Part shown: positions 28,603 through 37,561 of the stretch, piece after piece
Layout of the letters: every line of letters starts with the position of its first letter
How positions within the stretch are numbered: the first letter of the stretch is position 1
Origin: Nodularia sphaerocarpa UHCC 0038
Lineage (GTDB): Bacteria; Cyanobacteriota; Cyanobacteriia; Cyanobacteriales; Nostocaceae
Length of the DNA stretch: 64,000 nucleotides
NCBI RefSeq assembly: GCF_022376295.1
Contig: NZ_CP060140.1
Location: 2,608,356 to 2,672,355, forward strand
Reading direction: 5' to 3'
Translations under genes and position numbers: made by a program
Notes under the pieces: generated by a model
Seen by the model: only the letters and a program-made list of their open reading frames with translations
The model's database searches: none
What the model was told of the DNA's origin: nothing

Positions 28603-28916
28603 CACCGTAACAGATCTGCTCAGGGTGTAATAATTACAAAGGTAATATACTGACTATTTGTGCAACCCGTCTGAAATAAGCACAGTTAAATTGATGTCCC
28701 TACCGAAATTTAGGTGGGGACTAGCACTCAATAGTGATATGCTTGTGTAATAATAGTAATCTACCAATGAACAGACAGGATTAGGAGCGCTTATTCAAGC
28801 ATAAGCTCATATCTAGTCCCAAAAAATCAAAACAAGATTTTTGGTTAAGCGTGATTCTTGTACTTCACCCGTCTGTAATTTCTAAGATGGGGTTTTTTAT
28901 TGCCAAAACTAATTCC
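28603..28916. other. Structured leader upstream of the IscA-type gene
   Basis: No ORF is supported. From 28717 to 28820 the sequence can fold with outer arms GGGACTAG/CTAGTCCC and inner arms TATGCTTG/CAAGCATA. It may be a 5' leader structure or a repeat element; no known riboswitch consensus was recognised. Confidence 0.45.
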
Positions 28917-29255
28917 ATGATTCACCTGAGTCAAGCAGCCATTAGTGAAATTGGGCGATTACAGTTAAAACAGCAATCAAATGCTTTATTGAGACTAACA
29001 ATTAAGCAGGGCGGCTGTTCTGGTTGGTTTTATGATATGTCTTTTGATGAAACTGTAAAAACTGATGATCGCGTGTTTAACTCAAGCGGTATTAAAGTGG
29101 TCATAGATGACGAAAGCTTTAATTATGTAAATGGGTTGGCATTAGATTATTCAGAAGATTTAATGGGTGGGGGTTTTCGCTTCCACAACCCTCAAGCGAT
29201 CGCTACCTGTGGCTGTGGTAATTCCTTCTCCATTGCTACGTCCAGCCATGTTTAA
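28917..29255 (+). CDS. IscA/SufA/HesB-family Fe-S cluster assembly protein
   Basis: ATG 28917 (MIHLSQAAIS) gives the usual length of 112 residues; the upstream GTG at 28851 is rejected because it adds 22 unrelated residues. The three cluster-binding cysteines are present: C34 in GGCSG and C98, C100 in TCGCGNSF. Such A-type carriers receive and deliver 2Fe-2S or 4Fe-4S clusters. The gene ends just upstream of the ribosomal promoter at 29275, so it is not part of the str operon. Confidence 0.9.
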   Translation: MIHLSQAAISEIGRLQLKQQSNALLRLTIKQGGCSGWFYDMSFDETVKTDDRVFNSSGIKVVIDDESFNYVNGLALDYSEDLMGGGFRFHNPQAIATCGCGNSFSIATSSHV

Positions 29256-29274
29256 CTAAAAAAAATCTATAAGT

Positions 29275-29304
29275 TTGACATAAAAGCCAGAAAAAAGATA
29301 TAAT
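29275..29304 (+). promoter_or_regulatory. Sigma-70-type promoter of the str operon
   Basis: A perfect -35 (TTGACA, 29275-29280) and a perfect -10 (TATAAT, 29299-29304) are separated by 18 bases. Transcription would start near 29311, about 44 bases before rpsL. Confidence 0.8.
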
Positions 29305-29354
29305 CAGGATTTGTTAAAACTTAGACCTCTAAGCAGCTTTACGCGCTGTAACTC

Positions 29355-29738
29355 ATGCCAACAATACAGCAACTCATACGTACTGAACGCGAAAAAGCGC
29401 GTCAGAAAACGAAATCTCCAGCTCTGAAGCAATGCCCACAACGCCGGGGTGTTTGTACAAGAGTATACACAACAACACCGAAAAAGCCGAACTCAGCTCT
29501 ACGTAAAGTAGCAAGGGTAAGACTAACCTCTGGATTTGAAGTCACAGCTTACATTCCAGGTATCGGTCACAACTTACAAGAACACTCAGTAGTCATGATT
29601 CGTGGCGGTCGGGTGAAAGACCTACCAGGTGTGAGATATCACATCATCCGTGGCACCTTAGATACAGCTGGAGTCAAAGACCGCAAACAAGGGCGTTCCA
29701 AGTATGGAACCAAGCGCCCGAAAGAAGCGAAAAAATAG
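29355..29738 (+). CDS. rpsL: 30S ribosomal protein S12
   Basis: A 127-residue protein with the S12 signature [14 protein letters not shown] and the universally conserved [13 protein letters not shown], followed by [15 protein letters not shown]. It sits in the decoding centre of the small subunit; the conserved lysine in the TTPKKPNSA loop is where streptomycin-resistance changes arise. It is the first gene of the str operon, directly behind the promoter at 29275. Confidence 0.98.
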
Positions 29739-30112
29739 GAAATAAGCGATTAATCGTATTGGATGACGATTAAGCGTCTTGGGTGGAATGTGCCGAGAAA
29801 CCGACAAATAAGCGGCGCTGGCTGTTTTTTTGAAATCTCGCTAAATCCTGGATGAAGCGGGCAAAAGAAGGTAATTTTAACCAGTATCCAGCAAAGGGTA
29901 CATTGCCAACCTAGGCATCGCAGGGGTTGCATCTAAATATTAAAATTTATGATGTTATCGCCTTCTCTAGTTGTAGTGAGCAAATTAATCGGTCAGTCTC
30001 GCTGCAACTGTAGAGAAAAAAAGACAAAGTTTGAACGGCGGCTTTTTCCGCCCATATATCCAGTGTCTGATAGCATATAATTTCGTTGACAAATCCGAAT
30101 TAAAGGTAAAGT
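29739..30112. other. 374-base spacer between rpsL and rpsG
   Basis: Unusually long for an str operon. It contains a GGCGG/CCGCC hairpin with a T6 loop (30037-30052) and a TATAAT at 30076-30081 about 30 bases upstream of rpsG, so an internal promoter is possible although no good -35 is present. No ORF is credible. Confidence 0.5.
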
Positions 30113-30583
30113 ATGTCTCGTCGTGGTGTTATTCAAAGGCGTCCAGTTCCGCCTGATTCCGTATATAACAGTCGCCTGGTAAGCATGATAATCCGGCGGG
30201 TGATGCGTCATGGAAAGAAATCACTGGCTGCAAGGCTGGTTTATGATGCCATGAAAACTATTGAAGAACGCACTGGTGCTGCTCCTTTGGAAACCTTTGA
30301 AAGAGCAGTGCGAAACGCCACACCTTTGGTGGAAGTAAAAGCTCGACGAGTTGGTGGAGCAACCTACCAAGTACCGATGGAAGTTCGCACAGACCGAGGT
30401 ACAACTCTAGCCTTACGCTGGCTAGTCAATTTTTCTCGGTCTAGACCAGGGCGCACAATGGCAAGTAAATTAGCAAATGAGTTAATGGATGCTGCCAACG
30501 AAACCGGGAATGCAATTCGTAAGCGCGAAGAAACACACCGGATGGCAGAAGCTAACAAAGCTTTTGCCCACTATCGTTACTAA
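30113..30583 (+). CDS. rpsG: 30S ribosomal protein S7
   Basis: A 156-residue protein of typical S7 length with SRRGVIQRRPVPPDSVY, MRHGKKSLAARLVYDAM and RSRPGRTMASKLANELMDAA. S7 nucleates assembly of the 3' major domain of 16S rRNA and lines the E site. Second gene of the str operon. Confidence 0.98.
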   Translation: MSRRGVIQRRPVPPDSVYNSRLVSMIIRRVMRHGKKSLAARLVYDAMKTIEERTGAAPLETFERAVRNATPLVEVKARRVGGATYQVPMEVRTDRGTTLALRWLVNFSRSRPGRTMASKLANELMDAANETGNAIRKREETHRMAEANKAFAHYRY

Positions 30584-30591
30584 AAAAAGCG

Positions 30592-30628
30592 GCGGTATAT
30601 CGTGGATATAAAAGCGGTATATCGCGGA
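30592..30628 (+). promoter_or_regulatory. Tandem direct repeat upstream of fusA
   Basis: GCGGTATATCGTGGA at 30592-30606 and GCGGTATATCGCGGA at 30614-30628 differ by one base and start 22 bases apart. The pair lies between rpsG and fusA. It may be a binding site or just repeat debris; no regulator is known to me for it. Confidence 0.35.
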
Positions 30629-30726
30629 CTCACAAAGACGAATACGGTTTTCCGTAGAAGTATAGAATCTTAACAAAGAGTAATATACAAGATATCATGA
30701 GGCAAAAACTATAATAGGAGGCTACT

Positions 30727-32805
30727 GTGGCACGTACCATCCCGCTAGAGAGAGTACGCAATATCGGTATTGCGGCGCATATAGATGCGGGCAAGACAAC
30801 GACAACCGAGAGAATATTGTTTTACTCTGGCATTATTCATAAAATTGGCGAAGTTCATGAAGGAACTGCCGTCACCGACTGGATGGAACAAGAGCGTGAG
30901 CGGGGAATTACCATCACCGCAGCAGCGATTACTACCAGTTGGAAAGATCATCAAATTAACATTATCGATACTCCAGGACACGTTGACTTCACAATTGAAG
31001 TAGAACGTTCCATGCGCGTTTTGGATGGCGTAATCGCAGTATTTTGTTCCGTAGGTGGGGTACAACCACAGTCGGAAACAGTGTGGCGACAAGCAGACCG
31101 CTACAAAGTACCTCGCATCGCCTTTATCAACAAAATGGACCGCACAGGCGCGAACTTCTATAGAGTTCACGATCAAATGTGCGATCGCCTGCGGGCTAAT
31201 GCCATTGCCATTCAACTGCCAATTGGTAGTGAAACTGAATTTAGCGGCATCGTTGATCTGGTACGGAATCGTGCCTATATTTATAACAACGACGAAGGAA
31301 CAGATATCGAAGAAACCGATATCCCCGCCGAAATGCAAGAAAAGGTAGACGAATACCGCACCAAGCTGATCGAAGCTGTGGCAGAAACCAGCGACGTTCT
31401 GATGAATAAGTACTTCGAGGGAGAAGAACTTACAGAAGCAGAAATCCGGACTGCCCTGCGGAAAGGTACAATTGCCGGTAAGATTGTCCCAGTACTTTGC
31501 GGCTCGGCATTTAAAAACAAAGGCGTGCAGTTGATGCTGGATGCAGTGGTAGATTATCTACCAGCACCAACTGAAGTACCAGCAATTCAAGGTACATTAC
31601 CGAATGGTGAGACTGTTGAGCGCAAAGCTGATGACAATGAACCGCTATCAGCTCTAGCGTTCAAGATTATGGCTGATCCCTACGGTCGTCTTACCTTTGT
31701 TCGTGTTTATTCTGGTGTTCTGAAAAAAGGTAGCTACGTTCTCAACGCTACCAAGAACAAGAAAGAGCGCATTTCCCGTCTGGTGATTTTGAAAGCAGAT
31801 GAACGCATGGACGTGGACGAAATGCGGGCGGGCGATTTGGGAGCAGCATTAGGATTAAAAGATACCTTGACAGGTGACACCATCACCGATGAGGGATCAC
31901 CAGTAATTCTGGAATCTCTATTCATTCCTGAGCCTGTGATCTCGGTAGCGGTTGAACCCAAAACCAAGAATGACATGGACAAGCTCTCCAAAGCTCTGCA
32001 ATCTCTTTCAGAAGAAGACCCCACCTTCCGCGTCCACGTTGATCCGGAAACGAATCAAACCGTGATAGCCGGAATGGGAGAGCTACACCTGGAAATTTTG
32101 GTAGACCGGATGTTACGAGAATTCAAAGTAGAAGCGAATGTCGGTGCGCCGCAAGTAGCTTACCGCGAAACAATTCGGAAACAAGTCACCAAAATTGAAG
32201 GGAAATTCATTCGTCAAAGTGGTGGTAAAGGTCAATACGGTCACGTTGTGATCAATTTGGAACCAGGCGAACCCGGTACCGGCTTTGAATTTGTTTCTAA
32301 GATTGTCGGTGGTACTGTACCTAAAGAGTACATTAGCCCCGCAGAACAAGGAATGAAAGAAAGCTGCGAATCAGGCGTATTAGCCGGATATCCATTGATT
32401 GACGTGAAAGCAACTTTGATTGATGGGTCATACCACGATGTAGACTCTTCAGAAATGGCTTTCAAAATTGCTGGCTCAATGGCAATGAAAGAGGCAGTAT
32501 TGAAAGCTTCACCCGTACTTTTAGAACCTATGATGAAAGTTGAGGTGGAGGTTCCCGAAAACTACCTTGGGGATGTGATGGGCGACCTTAATTCCCGTCG
32601 TGGGCAAATTGAAGGTATGGGATCTGATGATGGAATTGCCAAAGTAACTGCTAAAGTCCCATTGGCAGAAATGTTTGGCTACGCTACTGATATCCGCTCG
32701 AAGACCCAAGGTCGGGGCATCTTCTCAATGGAATTTAGCCGCTACGAAGAAGTACCTCGCAACGTGGCTGAAGCAATCATAGCGAAAAGCAAAGGGAACG
32801 CTTAA
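30727..32805 (+). CDS. fusA: Translation elongation factor G
   Basis: The 692-residue GTPase moves tRNAs and mRNA through the ribosome. It begins GTG (RBS AGGAG, 30716-30720). The G1 loop is AHIDAGKTT, G2 is RGITITAA, G3 is DTPGHVDF and G4 is NKMDR. Domains II-V follow (GKGQYGHVVI in IV), giving full length. Third gene of the str operon. Confidence 0.98.
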   Translation: MARTIPLERVRNIGIAAHIDAGKTTTTERILFYSGIIHKIGEVHEGTAVTDWMEQERERGITITAAAITTSWKDHQINIIDTPGHVDFTIEVERSMRVLDGVIAVFCSVGGVQPQSETVWRQADRYKVPRIAFINKMDRTGANFYRVHDQMCDRLRANAIAIQLPIGSETEFSGIVDLVRNRAYIYNNDEGTDIEETDIPAEMQEKVDEYRTKLIEAVAETSDVLMNKYFEGEELTEAEIRTALRKGTIAGKIVPVLCGSAFKNKGVQLMLDAVVDYLPAPTEVPAIQGTLPNGETVERKADDNEPLSALAFKIMADPYGRLTFVRVYSGVLKKGSYVLNATKNKKERISRLVILKADERMDVDEMRAGDLGAALGLKDTLTGDTITDEGSPVILESLFIPEPVISVAVEPKTKNDMDKLSKALQSLSEEDPTFRVHVDPETNQTVIAGMGELHLEILVDRMLREFKVEANVGAPQVAYRETIRKQVTKIEGKFIRQSGGKGQYGHVVINLEPGEPGTGFEFVSKIVGGTVPKEYISPAEQGMKESCESGVLAGYPLIDVKATLIDGSYHDVDSSEMAFKIAGSMAMKEAVLKASPVLLEPMMKVEVEVPENYLGDVMGDLNSRRGQIEGMGSDDGIAKVTAKVPLAEMFGYATDIRSKTQGRGIFSMEFSRYEEVPRNVAEAIIAKSKGNA

Positions 32806-32827
32806 TTAATAAAGGAAACGAGCATTC

Positions 32828-34057
32828 ATGGCACGCGCAAAATTTGAAAGGACTAAACCCCACGTTAATATCGGTACAGTTGGCCACGTTGATCATGGTA
32901 AAACCACTTTAACAGCAGCCATTACCATGACTCTTGCCGCTTTGGGTCAAGCTACAGGTAAAGGCTACGACCAAATTGATAATGCCCCCGAAGAAAAGGC
33001 GCGGGGTATTACAATCAATACGGCTCACGTTGAGTATGAAACCGAAGGTCGGCACTATGCTCACGTAGATTGCCCAGGACACGCTGATTATGTAAAAAAC
33101 ATGATCACTGGTGCGGCTCAAATGGATGGTGGTATTCTCGTAGTTTCTGCTGCTGATGGCCCCATGCCCCAAACCCGTGAACATATCCTGCTGGCAAAGC
33201 AAGTAGGTGTTCCCAGTCTAGTTGTCTTCTTGAACAAGGAAGATATGGTAGACGACGCAGAATTACTAGAATTGGTGGAATTGGAAGTCCGTGAGCTATT
33301 ATCTAGCTACGATTTTCCTGGTGACGACATTCCCATAGTCACAGGTTCCGGTTTGAAAGCACTAGAAGCAATGACTGCTAACCCCAAAACTAAAAAGGGT
33401 GAAGATCCGTGGGTAGACAAAATTTACGCCCTCATGGAAGCAGTAGATTCTTACATTCCTACTCCTGAGCGTGCTGTAGATAAGCCCTTCCTGATGGCTG
33501 TGGAAGACGTGTTCTCCATCACAGGTCGTGGTACTGTTGCCACAGGTCGGATTGAGCGTGGTAAGGTCAAAGTCGGCGAGAACGTTGAACTGGTGGGGAT
33601 TAGAGATACTCGCAACACCACCGTTACTGGGATCGAGATGTTCAAGAAGAGTCTCGAAGAAGGTATGGCTGGAGATAACGCTGGTGTACTCCTACGCGGT
33701 ATCCAGAAGGCTGATATTGAACGCGGTATGGTAATCGCCAAGCCCGGTTCTATTACTCCTCACACTCAATTTGAAGGTGAAGTGTACGTGCTGACAGAAA
33801 AAGAAGGCGGTCGCAAGACTCCATTTTTCTCTGGCTACCGTCCTCAGTTTTACGTGCGGACAACTGATGTAACCGGCACAATCACAGCCTTTACTTCCGA
33901 TGATGGTAGTGAAGCAGAAATGGTGATGCCAGGCGATCGCATCAAAATGACAGTAGAACTGATCAACGCGATCGCGATTGAGCAAGGAATGCGCTTCGCT
34001 ATTCGTGAAGGTGGCCGCACCATTGGTGCTGGTGTCGTCTCTAAAATTGTGAAGTAA
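32828..34057 (+). CDS. tuf: Translation elongation factor Tu
   Basis: A 409-residue GTPase that brings aminoacyl-tRNA to the ribosome. The P-loop is GHVDHGKTT, switch regions show RGITINTAHVEYET and DCPGHADY, and the base-specificity loop is NKEDM. Domains 2 and 3 are complete. It starts 22 bases after fusA. Length matches cyanobacterial and plastid EF-Tu. A hairpin follows (34077). Confidence 0.98.
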   Translation: MARAKFERTKPHVNIGTVGHVDHGKTTLTAAITMTLAALGQATGKGYDQIDNAPEEKARGITINTAHVEYETEGRHYAHVDCPGHADYVKNMITGAAQMDGGILVVSAADGPMPQTREHILLAKQVGVPSLVVFLNKEDMVDDAELLELVELEVRELLSSYDFPGDDIPIVTGSGLKALEAMTANPKTKKGEDPWVDKIYALMEAVDSYIPTPERAVDKPFLMAVEDVFSITGRGTVATGRIERGKVKVGENVELVGIRDTRNTTVTGIEMFKKSLEEGMAGDNAGVLLRGIQKADIERGMVIAKPGSITPHTQFEGEVYVLTEKEGGRKTPFFSGYRPQFYVRTTDVTGTITAFTSDDGSEAEMVMPGDRIKMTVELINAIAIEQGMRFAIREGGRTIGAGVVSKIVK

Positions 34058-34076
34058 CACCTTTTTGTCCGATAAC

Positions 34077-34120
34077 AAAGGAGCAGAGATGGTAAAATTC
34101 CTCTCTGCTCCTTTCTCTTC
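34077..34120 (+). terminator. Hairpin between tuf and rpsJ
   Basis: A 13-base perfect stem (AAAGGAGCAGAGA against TCTCTGCTCCTTT) followed by a C/T-rich stretch. It could end the str transcript or attenuate read-through to rpsJ. Confidence 0.6.
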
Positions 34121-34235
34121 CTGCTGGGATTATGTAAAATTACGGTTGACAAAAATCTGACATCTGAAGTCAAAATCCCATAAAATTCTCAAAACAAACA
34201 ATCACAAATATTCATCAGAACCTGGAAAATTAAAG

Positions 34236-34553
34236 ATGGCAACTCTACAGCAGCAGAAAATTAGAATTCGTTTACAAGCTTTTGACCGTCGTTTATTAGA
34301 CACATCTTGCGAGAAGATTGTAGATACGGCAAACAGGACTAACGCTACAGCCATAGGCCCCATTCCTTTACCCACAAAACGCAAAATCTACTGTGTGCTG
34401 CGATCGCCTCACGTAGATAAAGATGCACGGGAACACTTTGAAACCCGCACCCATCGCCGGATTATTGACATTTATCAGCCTTCGTCTAAAACTATTGATG
34501 CCCTGATGAAACTAGATTTGCCCTCTGGTGTGGACATTGAAGTAAAACTATAA
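34236..34553 (+). CDS. rpsJ: 30S ribosomal protein S10
   Basis: A 105-residue protein with the S10 pattern KIRIRLQAFDRRLLD, GPIPLPTKRKIYCVLRSPH and FETRTHRRIIDIYQP. In cyanobacteria and plastids rpsJ follows tuf, as here, rather than leading the S10 operon. Besides its ribosomal place it can act in antitermination (NusE). A 178-base gap with a strong hairpin separates it from tuf. Confidence 0.97.
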   Translation: MATLQQQKIRIRLQAFDRRLLDTSCEKIVDTANRTNATAIGPIPLPTKRKIYCVLRSPHVDKDAREHFETRTHRRIIDIYQPSSKTIDALMKLDLPSGVDIEVKL

Positions 34554-34701
34554 TTTAGTCATTGGTTATTAGTCATTAGTCCTTAGTGATTAACACTAAT
34601 GTAGAGACAGGATTCATCGCCGCTCTACTAACCCGGATTTATCACTTTCGCTAAATAAAAATCATAAACCCTTATTTCTAAGGACTTTGATGAATTTAGG
34701 T

Positions 34702-34935
34702 GTAGGTTGGGAAACTATGGTCTTGGTGAAGCACTCCGGTGTTTTTGGTTTCTAAAACGAGGAACTACCCAAAGGGTTTCCCGACTTGTAGAAATTTGCC
34801 TTTGGCAGCACGAACGCACACACCAAGAATCCCTGGTTTTGTTGGGTTTGGCAAAGCCTCAAACGCCAGTTGCTATCACTTTGGGAACGAAAGTAACGCA
34901 CTGGCTGCCCAACCTACGAAGATTTTATTTTTTCC
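34702..34935 (+). ncRNA. Candidate structured non-coding RNA
   Basis: A closing stem of ten perfect pairs joins GTAGGTTGGG (34702-34711) to CCCAACCTAC (34908-34917), 196 bases apart. Inside it, TCTTGGTG pairs with CACCAAGA, GCCAGT pairs with ACTGGC around an internal ACTTT/AAAGT hairpin, and GTTTG pairs with CAAAC. A T-rich run (ATTTTATTTTTT) follows the closing stem, and a separate terminator lies at 34954. The fold and length would be compatible with a stable RNA such as 6S-type RNA, but I do not recognise it and no family is claimed. Confidence 0.5.
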
Positions 34936-34953
34936 GAATGAAAATTTTCACAT

Positions 34954-34987
34954 AGCCCTGAAGAAATTTATCTCAGGGCTTTTTATT
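34954..34987 (+). terminator. Terminator after the candidate RNA
   Basis: Stem AGCCCTGA/TCAGGGCT with an 11-base loop, followed by TTTTATT. There is no gene upstream to use it except the candidate RNA (or rpsJ), which supports a transcript through the spacer. Confidence 0.7.
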
Positions 34988-35072
34988 GCCTGGAAAACAA
35001 ATGATAGAATATAAACGGACGGGAAAAGCAGATAATAAGAAATTTTAAAATTAAATTTATACCAAGGTAACA

Positions 35073-35720
35073 ATGACATCTTCTTCTAAAATTGCAGTTC
35101 GCGAACTACCTCTATTCCCGTTACCTGAAGTAGTTCTATTTCCCACTCGACCATTACCCCTACACGTCTTTGAATTTCGCTACCGAATCATGATGAACAC
35201 GATTTTGGAAAGCGATCGCAGGTTCGGTGTGTTAATGGTCGATCCAGTTGAAGGTACAATTGCCAACGTTGGTTGCTGTGCAGAAATCATTCATTACCAA
35301 CGAATGCCAGATGACCGGATGAAAATGTTGACTTTGGGACAGCAAAGATTTCGTGTCTTAGAGTATATTCGTGAAAAGCCGTATCGTGTGGGCTTGGTGG
35401 AGTGGTTAGAAGACCAGCCACCAAGCAAAGATTTACGTCCTTTGGCGACTGAGGTTGAACAACTGCTGCGTGATGTAGTGCGTCTCTCAGCCAAGTTAAC
35501 TGAACAAAATATGGAATTACCAGAAGAATTACCCGACCTACCCACAGAACTTTCTTATTGGGTGGCGAGTAACCTCTATGGTGTGGCCTCAGAGCAGCAA
35601 GCACTGCTAGAAACACAGGATACTGTGCTTCGCCTGGAAAGAGAAGCGGAAATTTTGACGACTACTCGCAATCATTTAGCAGCCCGTGCTGTTCTCAAAG
35701 ACACTTTTAATAATTCCTAA
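35073..35720 (+). CDS. LON N-terminal (substrate-binding) domain protein
   Basis: A 215-residue protein with the LON N-domain signature LPLFPLPEVVLFPTRPLPLHVFEFRYR, followed by GCCAEIIHYQRMPDDRMKMLTLGQQRFRV. It lacks the AAA+ and protease parts of Lon. Such stand-alone proteins are common in cyanobacteria; they may act as adaptors or substrate-binding proteins, but their role is not settled. It ends 13 bases before the 3' end of pheA on the opposite strand. Confidence 0.88.
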   Translation: MTSSSKIAVRELPLFPLPEVVLFPTRPLPLHVFEFRYRIMMNTILESDRRFGVLMVDPVEGTIANVGCCAEIIHYQRMPDDRMKMLTLGQQRFRVLEYIREKPYRVGLVEWLEDQPPSKDLRPLATEVEQLLRDVVRLSAKLTEQNMELPEELPDLPTELSYWVASNLYGVASEQQALLETQDTVLRLEREAEILTTTRNHLAARAVLKDTFNNS

Positions 35721-35733
35721 TTCCTAATTATGG

Positions 35734-36603
35734 TTACGCTTCAATGCTAATGGGTAGAACATGATAGCTGCCAAAAATCTTGATGATTTCTGCATAGGTA
35801 GTTAATTGTGCTAAAGCGGATTGCATTTGTGCTTGTTTGACATCTGCTTCTAAGTCAATAAAAAACAAGTATTCTCCTAGCGATCGCTTTGTTGGTCGAG
35901 ACTCAATTCGGCTGAGATTAATTCCTAGTTGAGCGAATACTTGTAGCGGTTTGAGAAGCGCTCCCGGTAAATTCGCAGGGACGCTGAAGGCTAGGGAGGT
36001 GTGAGTCGGATTTGGTGATGTATTGATTAAATCATCTTGACTTTGACTGACCACCCAAAAGCGAGTACAGTTTTCTGGATAGTCATTAATATTACTGGCT
36101 AATATCGGCAGGTGATAAATTTGAGCCGCTCGGCTGGAGGCGATCGCGGCGGCTGTCATGTCTTGATCTAGTCGCTGTAGTGCTTCAGTTGTAGAATTAC
36201 TGGGTATTAGCTGCACATTTGGGAGAAACTGCCCCAACCATCCTTGACATTGTGCCAAAGCTTGTGGGTGAGAATAAACAGTTTGAATACTATCTAAACT
36301 GGTGGCATTAGAAATAAAAGCATGGGCAATGGGCATGACTAAAGCTAACTGAATTTGTAATGTATCCAACTGCCACAGTGTATCCATTGTCATCGTAACG
36401 CTGCCTTCAATAGAATTTTCTACTGGCACAACAGCTAACTGGGTTTGTCCACTAGCAACAGCTTGGAGTGATTGGGCAATGCTGGAATACGGACGACAGG
36501 TTGCTTTAGTCGCTGTTGTTTGAGTTAGCCAATTGGCATAAAAAACAGTTGCTTGTTCTGCGTAAGTACCAGGAGGCCCTAAATGAGCTATGGATATAGT
36601 CAC
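35734..36603 (-). CDS. pheA: Prephenate dehydratase
   Basis: The 289-residue enzyme converts prephenate to phenylpyruvate for phenylalanine synthesis. A GTG at 36603 starts MTISIAHLGPPGTYAEQAT, the usual N-terminus. The catalytic domain shows VVPVENSIEGSV, and the C-terminal ACT domain contains the ESRPTK motif for phenylalanine feedback (about residue 225-245). There is no fused chorismate mutase, as usual in cyanobacteria. Convergent with the LON gene, divergent from DUF1997. Confidence 0.94.
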   Translation of the reverse strand: MTISIAHLGPPGTYAEQATVFYANWLTQTTATKATCRPYSSIAQSLQAVASGQTQLAVVPVENSIEGSVTMTMDTLWQLDTLQIQLALVMPIAHAFISNATSLDSIQTVYSHPQALAQCQGWLGQFLPNVQLIPSNSTTEALQRLDQDMTAAAIASSRAAQIYHLPILASNINDYPENCTRFWVVSQSQDDLINTSPNPTHTSLAFSVPANLPGALLKPLQVFAQLGINLSRIESRPTKRSLGEYLFFIDLEADVKQAQMQSALAQLTTYAEIIKIFGSYHVLPISIEA

Positions 36604-36724
36604 GGCGTTTAGTCCTTAGTTATTTTTGCTGTTGATGGAAAATACCTCGTTTGGTGGCTTTTATTCATGATTCAATAAATTTAATCAATAATAGAACTAT
36701 TAAACAATTAGCGCCCTTTAATTC

Positions 36725-37309
36725 ATGGCTACCCAGTTTACTGCGACTCAAACTGTAAAAATTAATGTTCCACCACAACCTATTCCTATTCAATACTACT
36801 TACGTCAGCCTCAACGTCTAGTGAATGCTTTGGCTGATAATAGTCGAATATATCAGCTTTCTGAGGAGGTATTTCGCTTGCAAATGCGCCCCCTCAGCTT
36901 TATGTCTCTGAGTATTCAGCCTACGGTAGATTTGAGAATCTGGGCAGAATCAAATGGTACTATTAATTTGCGATCGCTAAGTTGTGAAATCCTCGGCTTT
37001 GAGTATATTAACCAGCGCTTTGCCTTAAATTTACAAGGACATTTGTCATTGCACGAACTAAACGGTGTTACTAGCCTGCAAGGACAAGCGGATTTAGAAG
37101 TTCAGGTGGAGATACCACCACCATTTTCCTTTACTCCCAAAGCAATCTTAGAAGCCACTGGCAATGGTTTGCTCAAGAGCGTACTGATGACGGTTAAACA
37201 ACGCCTGCTACATCAACTTTTGGCTGACTATCGCTCGTGGGTGAGATCACAAATGGCAGCAAACCCGCTAGAAACTTACGGTGCAGAACTACCCATCCTC
37301 AATCAGTGA
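36725..37309 (+). CDS. DUF1997 family protein
   Basis: A 194-residue protein with the pattern IPIQYYLRQPQRLVNALAD, VDLRIWAE and a C-terminal MTVKQRLLHQLLADYRSWV that matches DUF1997, found in cyanobacteria and chloroplast lineages. The function is unknown. It may bind a hydrophobic ligand in a SRPBCC-like pocket, which is an inference from its beta-strand-rich makeup. Divergent from pheA with a 121-base gap. Confidence 0.8.
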   Translation: MATQFTATQTVKINVPPQPIPIQYYLRQPQRLVNALADNSRIYQLSEEVFRLQMRPLSFMSLSIQPTVDLRIWAESNGTINLRSLSCEILGFEYINQRFALNLQGHLSLHELNGVTSLQGQADLEVQVEIPPPFSFTPKAILEATGNGLLKSVLMTVKQRLLHQLLADYRSWVRSQMAANPLETYGAELPILNQ

Positions 37310-37561
37310 ATAACTGTTAATTTTTTCAGTATTGTGCAACATTAGTTATACCAACTTTAGCGAAGCAGTAACTGCAAATCTTGCCTCTGGGAAACCCGGA
37401 TGAAATCGGCTTTTTCTGAGTCAAGTCAACTTTATGGCTACACCAATCCAGCTATAAGAGTAGTCTCGAAGGCAAATACTAGTTAATAGTTCTATCCTCC
37501 CAGGCTGAGAAACTAATTGCACGAACTGCACCTACTAGAACCAAAGACACACACTGGCGCG

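Larger units (their letters stand above)
34554..35072. other. 520-base spacer; most of it appears to be a structured RNA
   Basis: Two overlapping ORFs (34707-34955 and 34739-35014) can be read but look like shadows of base-paired sequence. See the RNA feature at 34702-34935. A hairpin with AGAGACA-type sequence near 34599-34625 and a (TCATTAG)-like tract precede it. Confidence 0.55.

Noticed and set aside
28851..28916. Upstream GTG start for the IscA-type gene
   Set aside because: It would add 22 unconserved residues; the ATG at 28917 gives the standard N-terminus.
30745..31338. Long reverse-strand ORF inside fusA
   Set aside because: A shadow of the fusA coding sequence, with Cys/Phe/His composition typical of the complementary strand.
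33692..34078. Reverse-strand ORFs inside tuf
   Set aside because: Tuf is certain and overlaps completely; no family match.
34707..35014. Two overlapping ORFs after rpsJ
   Set aside because: They lie in different frames over the same base-paired stretch, have no recognised domain, and the region is better explained by an RNA.
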